This document shows positions 36,548-46,808 of a DNA stretch of 64,000 nt, in pieces. The DNA lies in assembly GCA_938036875.1 (NCBI GenBank), contig CALHVX010000025.1, positions 1 to 64,000 of the forward strand. Reading direction: 5' to 3'. A program made the translations under genes and the position numbers. Within the stretch, counting starts at the first letter, position 1; each line of letters opens with the position of its first letter. Origin of the DNA: an uncultured Pseudomonadales bacterium (GTDB taxonomy: Bacteria; Pseudomonadota; Gammaproteobacteria; Pseudomonadales; Azotimanducaceae). Under the pieces are notes generated by a model, which did not search any database, was not told the DNA's origin, and saw only the letters and a list, made by a program, of their open reading frames with translations.

Positions 36548-38812
36548 ATGCCCAAAAATGACCTAATCAGTGCCCTAACCAGCCCCCTGGCTGAGGAGGG
36601 TACAGCCGAGCAGCCCAGCAGAACCCTAGTCCGGGTCGCTTTGCCCGTGCCTGTGCATACCTTGTTTGACTATTTTGTCCCCTCTGATCAGGTTCAGCCC
36701 GAGCTAGGCAGCCGGGTCAGCGTGCCCTTTGGGCCCCGCAAGCTGATTGGGGTCTGCGTTGCTCTCAACCCTAGCGACGCCCACCAAAAGCCACGCGCAA
36801 TCCACAAGGTCCTAGACAGCAGCGCTTTGGTTGATGCCAACCTACGCGGCATGGCCCAGTGGTTGTCCGATTATTACCATCACCCGCTGGGAGAGGTTTA
36901 CGCAACACTGCTACCGGGTGCCGCGCGCAAGGGCAGCCCAACCACCGCGCCCACCCAGCCGGCTTGGCAAGCCGATACAGCGCCGCAAGACCTAGCCCGA
37001 GCGCCAAAGCAACTGGCGCTCTATGAGTTTATTCGTCAAGCGAGTGCACCCGTTACCCGAGATACGCTAATCGCTAATGGCTTCAGCAGCGCCCTACTCA
37101 ATACCTTGACCAAACGCGGTGGTCTGACCAAAGTCGAAGTGCCCAAGAGCCCACCCGGGCAGCCAGCAGCGCCGGATACTTTGGAAACCCCGCTTAAGCT
37201 GAACAGCGAGCAAAACGCGGCGCTAACGGCTCTTCGAGCGAATACCGGCTATCGAACCATTTTGCTGGATGGCGTAACTGGTAGCGGAAAAACTGAGGTG
37301 TACCTGCAGTTCATCGCGGACATCATTGCCGGGGGCCAACAGGCGCTGGTCTTAGTGCCTGAGATTGCCCTCACCCCACAAACGGTGGGCCGCTTTCAGC
37401 GCCGCTTTGGCAATGCGGCAGCGCTGCATTCCCAGCTCGGTGACAATGAACGTTGGCAAATTTGGCTCGGCTGCCGGGACGGCAGCATTCCGGTTGTTAT
37501 TGGGACCCGCTCAGCGGCGCTAACCCCCTTTGCCAACCTCGGGCTCATTGTGGTGGACGAAGAGCACGACGGTTCGTTTAAGCAAACGGATGGCTTGCGC
37601 TACTCAGCCCGAGATTTATCGGTTAAACGAGCGCACGATTTAGGGATACCTTTGCTGCTGGGCAGCGCTACCCCAGCGTTGGAGTCCTTATATAACGCTA
37701 AGCAAGGTCGCTACCAACACCTGCATCTGACCGAAAGAGCGGGCGGCGCAGCCTTACCTACCTACCGCGTGCTCGACATTCGCGGGCAGCAGGCCAAAGA
37801 CGGTATCAGCGAGCCATTGAAGCGGGTTATTCGCCAACACCTGGATGCAGGCAACCAAGCCTTGCTCTTCATCAATCGGCGCGGTTACTCACCCAGCCTG
37901 CTGTGCAACAGTTGCGGGGTGGCCTGCACTTGTGCGGATTGCGACCTCCCCATGACCTATCACCGCAAAACCGCACACCGCAACGCAGAGCATCTAGCCT
38001 GCCACCACTGTTCACGCCAACAAGGCATCCCCGAACAGTGCACCAGCTGCGGGCTTGCCGCGCTGCAGCCCGTGGGCGTTGGCACCCAACGTACAGAGCA
38101 AGGGGTAGCCGAGGCTTTTCCTGATGTCCCCATCTACCGCATCGATCGAGATACGGTGCGCAGCGCTAGAGCGTTAGAAGCCCAATTTGCCGCCATTCGA
38201 GGGGGGCAACCGGCCTTGCTCGTCGGCACCCAAATGCTCGCCAAAGGCCATCACTTTCCAGATGTCACCTTGGTTGGTGTGCTCAACGCTGATGCGGGCT
38301 TTGCGTCTGCAGACTTTCGTGCGCCTGAGCGGACCGCAGCGCTAATAGTCCAGGTTGCTGGGCGCGCGGGTCGCGAAGAGAAAAAAGGTGAGGTTTGGAT
38401 TCAAACCATGCAACCCGAAAGCCCCATGCTGCAAGCTCTGGTTACCGAAGGTTACTCCGGCTTCGCAGCCCGGGAGCTGGCGCAACGCAGCGCTGCAGGG
38501 TTACCGCCGGCCGCCTACATGACGCTAGTCAGGGCGGAAAGCGAAGACGCCAACATTGCTGGACAGTTTTTGACCCAGCTTGCTGCCCAGCTCACCCAGC
38601 AAGCGGCTCAAGCAGAGCTGACCCAAGTGCAAATTATGGGACCGGTACCGGCACCTATACCGCGGGTTAGTGGACGCATACGCCTCCAGCTACTCATCCT
38701 GAGCGACGAACGCCGCAGCTTGCATCGCCTCTTAACCGGTTTGCGCGACGCACCCAAGACGCCAAGCAACCTGCGCTGGTCTGTTGATGTCGATCCCTAT
38801 GATGCCTTTTAG
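36548..38812 (+). CDS. priA: Primosomal protein N' (replication restart helicase)
   Basis: 3'-to-5' helicase that reloads DnaB at stalled forks. N-terminal DNA-binding domain (VPVHTLFDYFVP), Walker A GVTGSGKTEVY, DEEH box VVDEEHDGSFKQ, and zinc cysteines CNSCGVACTCADC and CHHCSRQQGIPEQCTSC. Late helicase motifs are QMLAKGHHFP and QVAGRAGR. 754 aa, normal. The frame begins at ATG 36548 with no strong ribosome site. Confidence 0.97.
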   Translation: MPKNDLISALTSPLAEEGTAEQPSRTLVRVALPVPVHTLFDYFVPSDQVQPELGSRVSVPFGPRKLIGVCVALNPSDAHQKPRAIHKVLDSSALVDANLRGMAQWLSDYYHHPLGEVYATLLPGAARKGSPTTAPTQPAWQADTAPQDLARAPKQLALYEFIRQASAPVTRDTLIANGFSSALLNTLTKRGGLTKVEVPKSPPGQPAAPDTLETPLKLNSEQNAALTALRANTGYRTILLDGVTGSGKTEVYLQFIADIIAGGQQALVLVPEIALTPQTVGRFQRRFGNAAALHSQLGDNERWQIWLGCRDGSIPVVIGTRSAALTPFANLGLIVVDEEHDGSFKQTDGLRYSARDLSVKRAHDLGIPLLLGSATPALESLYNAKQGRYQHLHLTERAGGAALPTYRVLDIRGQQAKDGISEPLKRVIRQHLDAGNQALLFINRRGYSPSLLCNSCGVACTCADCDLPMTYHRKTAHRNAEHLACHHCSRQQGIPEQCTSCGLAALQPVGVGTQRTEQGVAEAFPDVPIYRIDRDTVRSARALEAQFAAIRGGQPALLVGTQMLAKGHHFPDVTLVGVLNADAGFASADFRAPERTAALIVQVAGRAGREEKKGEVWIQTMQPESPMLQALVTEGYSGFAARELAQRSAAGLPPAAYMTLVRAESEDANIAGQFLTQLAAQLTQQAAQAELTQVQIMGPVPAPIPRVSGRIRLQLLILSDERRSLHRLLTGLRDAPKTPSNLRWSVDVDPYDAF

Positions 38813-38847
38813 ATGCGTTCTACAGACAGCTTCCCTATGATGCGCGC

Positions 38848-39441
38848 ATGCGAAAAGACTTTGCCAACAGCAGTGCCCGTAAACAGCCCGCCCGCAAAGG
38901 GGCAGCTAAGAAAGGCCGCAAAAAGCAGGCGCCAAGCCGTTGGTTTCACGCACCAAGCTTTAGCGGTGGCATGATTTTGGGGGCACTGCTGGTCTTGGGT
39001 GGTGCGTACCTGCCCGAGCTACTGCCTTATGTGCTGCCAAAGGATACTCAAGGTAGCGTTGCCAGCAACAATCCAGCAAGCACTCCGGAACCCCAGGTCA
39101 CCTTCGAATTTGATGACATGTTGCGCAATGACGAGGTTGATGCAGATGGCAGCCTGTACGTCGATCCAAGCGTGGCGGCGCAGGCAAAGGCAAATCCAGA
39201 TGAGTATCTTTTGCAGGCTGCCTCATTCCGAGAAGGGGATGATGCCGATACGCTGCGAGCAAGCCTGCTGCTAGACAACATGCCAGCCGCCACCGACATA
39301 GTGTCATTGGCTTCTGGTCGCTGGTATCGAGTGACCGTTGGGCCTTTCGCCTCACGCACTCAAGCACAACGTGCGGTTACCGAGCTACGCGAGCGCAACT
39401 TATCCCCCATGTGGATCAAGCGCAAAGTTGACCCCAACTAA
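38848..39441 (+). CDS. ftsN: FtsN-like SPOR-domain division protein
   Basis: Bitopic division protein: basic cytoplasmic N-terminus rich in Lys/Arg (1-31), one transmembrane helix (about 41-58; GGMILGALLVLGGAYL), a linker, and a SPOR domain (about 120-190; EYLLQAASFREGDDADTLRASL). The position between priA and hslVU matches ftsN in many gammaproteobacteria, which supports the name. Starts 36 nt after priA. Confidence 0.85.
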   Translation: MRKDFANSSARKQPARKGAAKKGRKKQAPSRWFHAPSFSGGMILGALLVLGGAYLPELLPYVLPKDTQGSVASNNPASTPEPQVTFEFDDMLRNDEVDADGSLYVDPSVAAQAKANPDEYLLQAASFREGDDADTLRASLLLDNMPAATDIVSLASGRWYRVTVGPFASRTQAQRAVTELRERNLSPMWIKRKVDPN

Positions 39442-39469
39442 ACGGATACACCAAACGGAACCCTAGGCA

Positions 39470-40018
39470 ATGCCCATAGAACCCTTACATGGCACCACCG
39501 TTATCTCGGTACGGCGCCACAACCGTGTTGCCATCGGTGGCGACGGCCAGCTAACCCAAGGCAACAGCATCTTAAAAGGCAACGGTCGCAAGGTACGCTG
39601 GTTGCACGACAACAAAGTGCTTGCTGGCTTTGCTGGCGGCACCGCAGACGCCTTCACCTTGTTTGAACGCTTTGAGGCCTCGCTAGAAAAATACCAAGGG
39701 CAGCTCACCCGCGCGGCGGTGGAGCTTGCTAAAGATTGGCGCTCTGACCGCGCCTTGCGCCAACTAGAAGCCCTGCTATTGGTGGCTGATGAAACCACCA
39801 CCCTGCTTATCTCAGGTACTGGGGATGTCATTGAGCCCGACGGCGGCATATTGGCCATCGGTTCGGGCGGACCCTTTGCCCAAGCGGCGGCCCGGGCGCT
39901 ATTGGAAAACACCGAGCTTGAAGCCCAAGAGATTGTGGCCAAAGCGCTACAGATAGCAGCGGACACCTGCATCTATACTAACGAACACCACACAATAGAG
40001 GTGCTAGACGCGACATGA
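39470..40018 (+). CDS. hslV: ATP-dependent protease subunit HslV
   Basis: Proteolytic subunit of HslVU. An eight-residue leader (MPIEPLHG) precedes TTVISVRR, where the catalytic N-terminal Thr is exposed after processing; E. coli loses only Met. GDGQLTQGN and [14 protein letters not shown] are conserved. Stop codon overlaps the hslU ATG (ATGA), so the two are coupled. Confidence 0.97.
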   Translation: MPIEPLHGTTVISVRRHNRVAIGGDGQLTQGNSILKGNGRKVRWLHDNKVLAGFAGGTADAFTLFERFEASLEKYQGQLTRAAVELAKDWRSDRALRQLEALLLVADETTTLLISGTGDVIEPDGGILAIGSGGPFAQAAARALLENTELEAQEIVAKALQIAADTCIYTNEHHTIEVLDAT

Positions 40019-41364
40019 GCGTTATGACCCCGCGCGAAATCGTGCATGAACTCGATAAACACATCATCGGCCAAGACTCGGCAAAGCGAGCCGTGGCTAT
40101 TGCCCTACGTAATCGCTGGCGTCGTATGCAGCTAGATGCTGAACTCCGCGAAGAAATTTCGCCGAAGAATATTTTGATGATCGGTCCCACCGGCGTGGGT
40201 AAAACCGAAATTGCGCGGCGCTTGGCAAAGCTTGCCCACGCTCCCTTCATTAAAGTTGAAGCCACCAAGTTCACCGAGGTGGGCTACGTTGGGCGGGATG
40301 TGGAATCTATTATCCGGGACTTGGTTGAAGCGGCCGTCAACATGCTGCGCGAAACCAAGGTAACCGCACTGCAACACCAAGCGGATGACAAAGCTGAGGA
40401 ACGCATCCTCGATGCATTGCTCCCGAGTCCACGCAGCCAAGGTTCCCGAGAAGCAGGCTTTAGCAGCGACGATGCAGCTGAACCTGACAACGCCACGCGC
40501 CAGCTGTTTCGTAAGAAGCTGCGTGAAGGTGAGCTAGACGACAAAGAGATTGATATAGAGGTTACCAATCCTTCCCTTGGGGTGGAGATCATGGCGCCTC
40601 CCGGCATGGAGGAGATGACCAACCAATTGCAGAGCATGTTCAGCAACTTAAATCCAAGCTCCGCCAAATCCTCCCGTCTCAAAGTAAAAGACGCCCTCAA
40701 GCGCGTGCGCGACGAAGAGGCGGCCAAGCTCATCAATGAGGAAGAGCTCAAAACAGAAGCGGTGCAGGCGGTAGAAGAAACCGGCATCGTCTTTATCGAC
40801 GAGCTCGACAAAGTTGCCAAGCGTGGCGAAACCAGCGGCACGGATGTGTCTCGCGAAGGCGTGCAACGCGACCTGCTGCCCTTGATTGAAGGCTGCACGG
40901 TGACCACTAAGTACGGCACTATCCGCACAGATCACATTTTGTTTATCGCCAGCGGTGCATTCCACCTAGCCAAGCCGTCGGACCTGATCCCAGAGCTCCA
41001 AGGGCGCCTGCCTATTCGAGTGGAGCTGGCAGCCTTGTCGCCCAACGACTTTGCACGCATCTTGGTGGAGCCCGACCACAGCTTAACCAGTCAATACCGA
41101 GCCCTGCTGGCTACTGAAGAGGTGAGCTTAAGCTTTACCGATGACGGTATCGAAGCGCTGGCCGAGCTTGCTTGGCAGGTCAACGAGCGCACCGAAAATA
41201 TTGGTGCTCGGCGTTTGCATACGGTGCTCGAACGGCTGCTCGAGGAGCTAAGCTTCGATGCCAGCGAAAACAGCGGCAGCGCTGTCAGCATCGATGCTAA
41301 GTACGTAAACGAGCAACTGGCTACCCTGGTTGCTGACCAGGATTTGTCCCAGTACATTTTGTAG
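40015..41364 (+). CDS. hslU: ATP-dependent unfoldase subunit HslU
   Basis: AAA+ ring that unfolds substrates for Hsl[18 protein letters not shown] at the start, Walker [10 protein letters not shown], pore motif GYVGRD, I domain (about 115-240), Walker [10 protein letters not shown], and sensor 2 [12 protein letters not shown]. 449 aa is normal. Confidence 0.97.
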   Translation: MSVMTPREIVHELDKHIIGQDSAKRAVAIALRNRWRRMQLDAELREEISPKNILMIGPTGVGKTEIARRLAKLAHAPFIKVEATKFTEVGYVGRDVESIIRDLVEAAVNMLRETKVTALQHQADDKAEERILDALLPSPRSQGSREAGFSSDDAAEPDNATRQLFRKKLREGELDDKEIDIEVTNPSLGVEIMAPPGMEEMTNQLQSMFSNLNPSSAKSSRLKVKDALKRVRDEEAAKLINEEELKTEAVQAVEETGIVFIDELDKVAKRGETSGTDVSREGVQRDLLPLIEGCTVTTKYGTIRTDHILFIASGAFHLAKPSDLIPELQGRLPIRVELAALSPNDFARILVEPDHSLTSQYRALLATEEVSLSFTDDGIEALAELAWQVNERTENIGARRLHTVLERLLEELSFDASENSGSAVSIDAKYVNEQLATLVADQDLSQYIL

Positions 41365-41403
41365 CCGTCGTTGTCATCCCACACTAGGCGATAAAGAGAA
41401 GCC

Positions 41404-41793
41404 ATGACCGCAGCCGTCCCCAGCGCCATCACCTATCACGCCCAGCGTCGTATGTTGAGCGTGACCTTTGACAGCACCACCTTTGAGATACCCGCAGAGC
41501 TATTGCGTGTGTTCTCGCCATCGGCCGAGGTTCGTGGTCATGGTGCGGGCGAGCGTACGCTCCAAATGGGCAAGAAATACGTGAAGGTCACGCGCATCGA
41601 CCCGATAGGCAACTATGCAGTGCGCCTAGTGTTCGACGATGGCCACGACACCGGTATCTACGCCTGGGAGTATCTATTGGATCTTGGGCAACACCAGCAA
41701 AACTACTGGGACGAATACGACGCTGAGATGAAAGCGGCTAACGCCTCCCGGCTCCCCACAATTGCAGTAGGCCAGTGGACGCCAGGGGAGTAA
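41404..41793 (+). CDS. DUF971 domain protein
   Basis: Small cytoplasmic protein with the fold of the N-terminal domain of gamma-butyrobetaine hydroxylase (DUF971): FEIPAELLRVFSPSAEV, VTRIDPIGNYAVRLVFDDGHDTGIYAWEYL. No catalytic domain is attached. It lies between hslVU and ubiE, as in related bacteria. Function is not established. Confidence 0.9.
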   Translation: MTAAVPSAITYHAQRRMLSVTFDSTTFEIPAELLRVFSPSAEVRGHGAGERTLQMGKKYVKVTRIDPIGNYAVRLVFDDGHDTGIYAWEYLLDLGQHQQNYWDEYDAEMKAANASRLPTIAVGQWTPGE

Positions 41794-41839
41794 GCTAGCC
41801 CCTATCCGCTTCACAGCATCACTATGTCTATGCCCAAAT

Positions 41840-42574
41840 ATGTCAAAAGTTAACTTCGGCCACCGCCAAGTTTCACCAGAAGAGAAGACCGAACTGGTTG
41901 GCGGTGTCTTCAGCTCCATCGCCGAGCGCTACGACATCATGAACGACCTAATGTCCTTGGGCAGCCATCGATTGTTCAAACGCATGACCGTGGAGCTGTC
42001 CGAATTACGCCCTGGGGATAAGGTTTTGGACCTTGCGGGTGGTACCGGTGATATCAGCGCGCTGCTGGCACCAAAGGTTGCACCCAATGGTGTTGTCGTG
42101 CTGGCCGACCTGACCGCCGATATGATGCTGGTAGGCCGTGACCGGTTGCTGAACCAAGGGCTGACCGAGGTTGAGTTCTGCCAAGCGCGAGGCGAGCAGC
42201 TACCCTTTGCAGACGCTAGCTTTGACTGTGTCACCATCGGTTTTGGCCTGCGCAACTTCACCGACAAAGATGGTGCGCTGCGCGACATCCTACGCATCCT
42301 CAAACCTGGCGGCGTCTTGTTGGTCCTAGAGTTCTCCAAACCGACCAACCCCTTGGTCGAAACTGGCTACAAAGCGTTTCAGGCGCTGTGGCCCGTCATG
42401 GGCTCAGCACTGGTGGGCGACTCAAAGTCCTACCAGTATCTTATTGAGTCGATCCGCGAACATCCGGAGCAAAAGGTGCTGAAGCTAATGCTGGCAGATG
42501 CCGGTTTTACCGACACCGAGTATCACGATCTGCTGGGGGGTATTGCTGCTATCCATCGGGGCAAAAAGCCCTAA
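41840..42574 (+). CDS. ubiE: Ubiquinone/menaquinone C-methyltransferase UbiE
   Basis: SAM-dependent C-methylation of the quinone ring. FGHRQVSPEEKTELVGGVFSS, the AdoMet motif VLDLAGGTGDI, and NDLMSLGSHRLFKR are family signatures. Start of a ubiquinone cluster with ubiJ 4 nt downstream. Confidence 0.97.
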   Translation: MSKVNFGHRQVSPEEKTELVGGVFSSIAERYDIMNDLMSLGSHRLFKRMTVELSELRPGDKVLDLAGGTGDISALLAPKVAPNGVVVLADLTADMMLVGRDRLLNQGLTEVEFCQARGEQLPFADASFDCVTIGFGLRNFTDKDGALRDILRILKPGGVLLVLEFSKPTNPLVETGYKAFQALWPVMGSALVGDSKSYQYLIESIREHPEQKVLKLMLADAGFTDTEYHDLLGGIAAIHRGKKP

Positions 42575-42578
42575 ACCC

Positions 42579-43202
42579 GTGGCAGACCTACTTACAAGCC
42601 ATATCCTTGACCGGGTTGCCGCATTTGCACTAGCCGCTGACCCAGACACCAAGCTGGCCATACGTGAGCTTGACGGCAAACGTCTGCGGATTCATTGCAC
42701 CCTGCCACCCGTGGATATCACGCTCGTCTTTGCCGATGGTGAGATGCACATCGAACCACAAGCAAGCGAAAGTGATGCGCTACCTACGCCGGCACACGCT
42801 TTGCTACGCGGCACCGGGCTTGATCTGCTTAAGCTGTTGAGCGGTGGCGACTTAGGCAACTTGCAGGTAGAGGGAGACATTCGGGTGCTGCAAACTTTTG
42901 CAGAGATCGCCAAAGGCTATCGACCCGCGCCACCCAACCTAGGCGCTGGCAACGGAGACGGCAGCAATCGCTTAGCCAACAACCCACTAGAAAGTTTGTT
43001 TAATCAAACCTTGGGAGCTGCTGCTGAAGGGTTCAACCTACTGCGCTCCGCCGCTGGTGCCACCAAGCGACAGGCGCAAGAAGATTTGCAGCAACACTTC
43101 ACCAATCAAGATGATCTGGAAGGTTTTCTTGGCGAGCTCCATTCGCTACGCCTGCGTGTGGATCGTCTCAGCGCCCGCCTTGATCAACACCAGAAAACCT
43201 AG
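42579..43202 (+). CDS. ubiJ: Ubiquinone biosynthesis accessory factor UbiJ
   Basis: SCP2-fold lipid-binding factor that helps assemble the soluble Ubi complex. The GTG at 42579 is chosen (VADLLTSHILDR); the frame extends upstream to 42498, but that would overlap ubiE deeply. SCP2-like N-terminal domain (about 1-110), C-terminal coiled coil (about 165-207). Its TAG stop overlaps the ubiB GTG by one base. Confidence 0.92.
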   Translation: MADLLTSHILDRVAAFALAADPDTKLAIRELDGKRLRIHCTLPPVDITLVFADGEMHIEPQASESDALPTPAHALLRGTGLDLLKLLSGGDLGNLQVEGDIRVLQTFAEIAKGYRPAPPNLGAGNGDGSNRLANNPLESLFNQTLGAAAEGFNLLRSAAGATKRQAQEDLQQHFTNQDDLEGFLGELHSLRLRVDRLSARLDQHQKT

Positions 43203-44872
43203 TGGACGGCAGTTCTAACACCCAAAGCAATAGGTCCCAAAGCAAACCTTGGGCTCGCGCGCTAACCATTGGCAAAACCTTTGTGCGCTACCGTCTACAC
43301 GAATTGCTTCCCGACAATCTACCGCTCACTTGGCGCATGCTACTAGCACCCTTAAAACTCCTGCCTGCCCATCCCGCCAGCCAGGGCCAACGTCTGTGCA
43401 GCGCTTGCGAAGAGCTAGGCCCGGTTTTTGTTAAGTTTGGCCAGATGCTGAGCACAAGGCGTGACCTACTACCGCTGCAACTAGCAGACGACCTGCGCGT
43501 GCTGCAGGACCAAGTCACCCCGTTTCCATCCGACCAAGCCCAAGCACTCATCGAACGCGCCCTGGGTGGTCCGGTCAGCGACTTTTTTAGCGAGTTTGAT
43601 GCCAAACCACTAGCCTCAGCATCGGTAGCACAAGTGCATCCGGCCCGTTTGCTTAGCGGCGAGGCTGTGGTGATCAAAATCATTCGGCCGGACATAGAGC
43701 CATCCATCCGTTCGGACATCGCGGTGATGTACGCATTGGCTAGGCAAGTGCAGGGTTTATCTGATGAGTTAAAACGCTTGCACCCGGTGGCTGTTGTAGC
43801 CGACTACGAACGCACCATCATGGATGAGCTAAATCTTGAGCATGAGGCGGCTAACACGGTACAACTGCGACACAACTTTGCAGAATCTGAGCTGCTTTAC
43901 GTACCCCAGATCCACCCAGAGTTGTGCCGCCCTAACTTGATGGTCATGGAGCGCATTGGCGGCATTCCCATTGGCAATATCGCCGAGCTACACACTCAAA
44001 AGATCAACCTACCTTTGCTGGCTGAGCGTGGTGTCGAAACCTTCTTCACCCAAGTGTTTGAACACAACTTCTTTCATGCAGACATGCATCCAGGCAATAT
44101 TTTCGTAGATGCCAGCAACCCCGACAACCCAAGCTACATCGCCATCGATTGCGCCATCATCGGCTCGCTCACAGAAAAGGATCAGGACTACCTAGCCCGC
44201 AACCTGCTCGCCTTTTTCAATCGAGACTACGCCGCGGTAGCGCGCCTACATTTGGATTCTGGCTGGATACCCGCAGATACAGACGCCGCCGCTTTCGAAG
44301 CGGTGATCCGCCGGGTCTGTGACCCAATCTTCGCCAAGCCGCTGAGCGAGATATCTTTCGGTGAGTTTTTGGTTGAGCTGTTTCAAACCGCCGCAGAATT
44401 TAAGATGGAAGTGCAGCCGCAATTGGTCTTGCTGCAGAAGACCTTGCTCTACATTGAAGGATTAGGCCGCCAGCTATATCCCCAGCTCGACCTTTGGGAA
44501 ACCGGCAAACCCTTTATCGAACGCTGGATGGAACAACGCTTGAGCCCAGCCACCGCCATGAACAAGCTCATTGCTGCAGCCCCACAGATTGCTGAGCAAC
44601 TGCCGATTTTGCCCGAGGTATTGGCTAGCGCCCCCGCCCGGCTCAATCGATTTGAGCACCGGCTTGCAGAGCAACAGACTCAGCTCAACGCGCTGCAAAG
44701 CCAGCAGCGCTCGTCTACCACCAAATTTGCTCGAATCGGCGGTATTACGCTAGTGGTGTTAGGCTCGGTCTTGTTGCTGCGCGCCACTGGCCTGAATTCA
44801 GACAGCCCAATGGCCTGGGCGGGCGTCATCAGCACCGGTTTGGGCGCCATGTTTCTCGCGCGCTTCCTCTAA
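43202..44872 (+). CDS. ubiB: Ubiquinone biosynthesis protein UbiB
   Basis: Atypical protein-kinase-like ATPase needed for ubiquinone synthesis. The KxGQ segment FVKFGQMLSTRRDLLP, the Ala-rich loop SASVAQVHPA, catalytic HADMHPGNIFV and metal-binding AIDCAIIG are present. Two C-terminal transmembrane helices (about 507-550) anchor it. Starts with GTG. Confidence 0.96.
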   Translation: MDGSSNTQSNRSQSKPWARALTIGKTFVRYRLHELLPDNLPLTWRMLLAPLKLLPAHPASQGQRLCSACEELGPVFVKFGQMLSTRRDLLPLQLADDLRVLQDQVTPFPSDQAQALIERALGGPVSDFFSEFDAKPLASASVAQVHPARLLSGEAVVIKIIRPDIEPSIRSDIAVMYALARQVQGLSDELKRLHPVAVVADYERTIMDELNLEHEAANTVQLRHNFAESELLYVPQIHPELCRPNLMVMERIGGIPIGNIAELHTQKINLPLLAERGVETFFTQVFEHNFFHADMHPGNIFVDASNPDNPSYIAIDCAIIGSLTEKDQDYLARNLLAFFNRDYAAVARLHLDSGWIPADTDAAAFEAVIRRVCDPIFAKPLSEISFGEFLVELFQTAAEFKMEVQPQLVLLQKTLLYIEGLGRQLYPQLDLWETGKPFIERWMEQRLSPATAMNKLIAAAPQIAEQLPILPEVLASAPARLNRFEHRLAEQQTQLNALQSQQRSSTTKFARIGGITLVVLGSVLLLRATGLNSDSPMAWAGVISTGLGAMFLARFL

Positions 44873-44908
44873 CCCTTTTAACATTGTCTTAGGTAGGATT
44901 TGCAGGTC

Positions 44909-45250
44909 ATGAACACAGAAATTTTGGCACAATTGACCGAAGTGCTTCGCGAGCGCCAGGGTGCTGACCCCAAGGATTCATACGTTGCCTCGCTCTACGC
45001 CAAAGGCCTGAACAAAATATTGGAAAAGGTCGGCGAAGAAGCCAGCGAGGTTATCATCGCGGCAAAAGATCATGACACCGAGCAAAGTCCAGCCAAACGG
45101 CAAGATCTTGCGGGCGAGGTGGCTGATCTGTGGTTTCACACCTTGGTGCTGCTGGTCCAACAAGACATAGCGCCAGACGAAGTGCTAAACACCTTAAGCG
45201 AGCGATTTGGCCTCTCAGGCCACGCTGAAAAGGCCCAGCGGACCAAGTAA
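44909..45250 (+). CDS. hisE: Phosphoribosyl-ATP pyrophosphatase
   Basis: Second step of histidine synthesis: PR-ATP to PR-AMP. All-alpha MazG-like fold with [14 protein letters not shown] and [12 protein letters not shown] metal-binding helices. The ATG at 44909 is preferred over the TTG at 44900. hisI, often adjacent, is not here. Lies between ubiB and tatA as in Pseudomonas relatives. Confidence 0.95.
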   Translation: MNTEILAQLTEVLRERQGADPKDSYVASLYAKGLNKILEKVGEEASEVIIAAKDHDTEQSPAKRQDLAGEVADLWFHTLVLLVQQDIAPDEVLNTLSERFGLSGHAEKAQRTK

Positions 45251-45303
45251 GTCAGCTATATTGCCGGTTGGGGTGGTAAACCCCAGCTTATAAATTGATC
45301 TAT

Positions 45304-45318
45304 GGCTCACTGTGAGCC
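45304..45318. repeat. 15-bp palindrome upstream of tatA
   Basis: GGCTCAC-T-GTGAGCC, a perfect 7-bp dyad around one base. It lies just upstream of a TATACT -10-like box at 45331-45336, so it overlaps the probable -35 region and could be an operator. A second small hairpin (GGGGT/ACCCC) lies near 45270-45287. Confidence 0.5.
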
Positions 45319-45360
45319 TGGCAGGCCACGTATACTGGCAGCCTACTACGGAGTAACCCT

Positions 45361-45597
45361 ATGTTTGGTCTTTCCATTTGGGAACTGTTAATTGTCCTTG
45401 CCATTGTGCTGCTGCTGTTTGGACCTAAGCGGCTTAAAACCTTGGGCTCTGACCTAGGCAACGCAATCAAAGGCTTTCGTACCGCAGTCAAAGAAGAAGA
45501 CAAGCCAGAACCACCGCTTGATCCCAACGTCATCGACAACGAACAGGCACAGCGCGCGAACGCCGAGGCCAAGCAGAACTCGAACGCTTCGTCGTAG
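45361..45597 (+). CDS. tatA: Sec-independent translocase protein TatA
   Basis: Pore-forming Tat subunit. One N-terminal helix ([21 protein letters not shown] split at the FGPKRL hinge) then an amphipathic helix. 78 aa. A GGAG site lies 6-7 nt before the ATG. First of tatABC. Confidence 0.95.
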   Translation: MFGLSIWELLIVLAIVLLLFGPKRLKTLGSDLGNAIKGFRTAVKEEDKPEPPLDPNVIDNEQAQRANAEAKQNSNASS

Positions 45598-45606
45598 CAC
45601 CCGTTC

Positions 45607-45963
45607 ATGTTTGATATCGGCTTTCCCGAACTGCTGGTGGTCAGCATCGTGGCCCTACTCATCCTAGGACCCGAACGGCTGCCAGAAGCACTACGCACTA
45701 TGGGCTTGTGGATGGGTCGCTTACGCCGCAGCTTTACCTCGATAAAAACTGAACTAGAAAAAGAGCTAGGCATGGACGACATACGCCGGCAGCTGCACAA
45801 CGAGTCGGTGATGGAAGAAATGCAACGCATCGAGGCTGAGGTGAAGAACAGTTTGGATACGGATGCTGCAACCAACACAGACACAACAACCCCTAGCGAC
45901 AAGCCGCCGACCCCAACAGAACAACCAGCAGATGTGACGGACGACCGTGTCAACAACGCCTGA
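45607..45963 (+). CDS. tatB: Sec-independent translocase protein TatB
   Basis: Receptor subunit of the Tat system. [27 protein letters not shown] is the TatB-type start with the LGPERLP hinge and Glu in the membrane segment. A longer acidic, Thr-rich tail than TatA. Overlaps tatC by 17 nt. Confidence 0.95.
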   Translation: MFDIGFPELLVVSIVALLILGPERLPEALRTMGLWMGRLRRSFTSIKTELEKELGMDDIRRQLHNESVMEEMQRIEAEVKNSLDTDAATNTDTTTPSDKPPTPTEQPADVTDDRVNNA

Positions 45964-46801
45964 TTCCAAAGAGAGTTCTAACAACAGCTCTGGTGAAGGT
46001 TCTGAGACAAAGGCCAGCAACCAACTTGGCAGCGACAGCCAGCACGATGCCCAGATCGATGCCAACGAGCAACCGTTTCTAGAACATCTGCTAGAACTGC
46101 GGCAGCGAATTTTGCACGCGCTGCTGGCGGTATTGGTGCTGTTTTTTCCGATCTACTATTTTGCCAACGACCTATATTCCTTTGTCGCCGAGCCGCTAAT
46201 GCGGCACCTGCCGGCTGGCGCAACCATGATTGCCATTGACGTCGCATCAGGGTTTTTCACCCCGCTAAAACTTGCCCTATTCCTAGCGGTGATTTTGGGT
46301 ATGCCGTTTATCCTGCACCAAGCTTGGTCTTTTATTGCGCCAGGCTTGTACCTGAAAGAGAAACGCTTGGCGCTGCCCTTGCTGGTCTCTAGCATCGGTT
46401 TGTTTTACCTGGGTATGGCGTTTGCTTACTACGCCGTGTTTCCGTTGGCGTTCGGCTTCTTTGCCAGCGTTGCACCAGACGGTGTAACCATGATGACCGA
46501 TATCCGCCTGTATCTAAACTTCGTACTAAAGATGTTTTTTGCATTTGGCTTTGCGTTCGAAATTCCGGTTGCCACGGTATTGCTGGCTATGACCGGTTTT
46601 GCTAGCGCTGATGGCATGGCAGCAAAACGTCCATACGTGATTGTGGGCTGCACCGTCGCCGGCATGTTGCTCACACCACCGGATGTGATTTCTCAGCTAA
46701 TGCTGGCTATCCCAACCTGGCTACTGTTTGAGGTCGGTGTGGTGTTTGCGAGGGTTGTTGAGAAGCGACGTGAAGCGCAGGAGCTGAAAGAGGATGGCTA
46801 A
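45947..46801 (+). CDS. tatC: Sec-independent translocase protein TatC
   Basis: Twin-arginine signal-peptide receptor with six transmembrane helices. [19 protein letters not shown] at the start of the conserved part, [12 protein letters not shown] and [10 protein letters not shown] are hallmarks. The GTG start at 45947 gives an extra hydrophilic N-terminal leader of about 40 residues; a later start is possible. Convergent with dtd. Confidence 0.95.
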   Translation: MSTTPDSKESSNNSSGEGSETKASNQLGSDSQHDAQIDANEQPFLEHLLELRQRILHALLAVLVLFFPIYYFANDLYSFVAEPLMRHLPAGATMIAIDVASGFFTPLKLALFLAVILGMPFILHQAWSFIAPGLYLKEKRLALPLLVSSIGLFYLGMAFAYYAVFPLAFGFFASVAPDGVTMMTDIRLYLNFVLKMFFAFGFAFEIPVATVLLAMTGFASADGMAAKRPYVIVGCTVAGMLLTPPDVISQLMLAIPTWLLFEVGVVFARVVEKRREAQELKEDG

Positions 46802-46808
46802 GGCGGGC

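Noticed and set aside
40284-40928. 214-aa open frame opposite hslU
   Set aside because: Ser/Leu-rich shadow of hslU with no domain features.
45300-45956. 218-aa open frame opposite tatA/tatB
   Set aside because: Antisense shadow of two clear tat genes.
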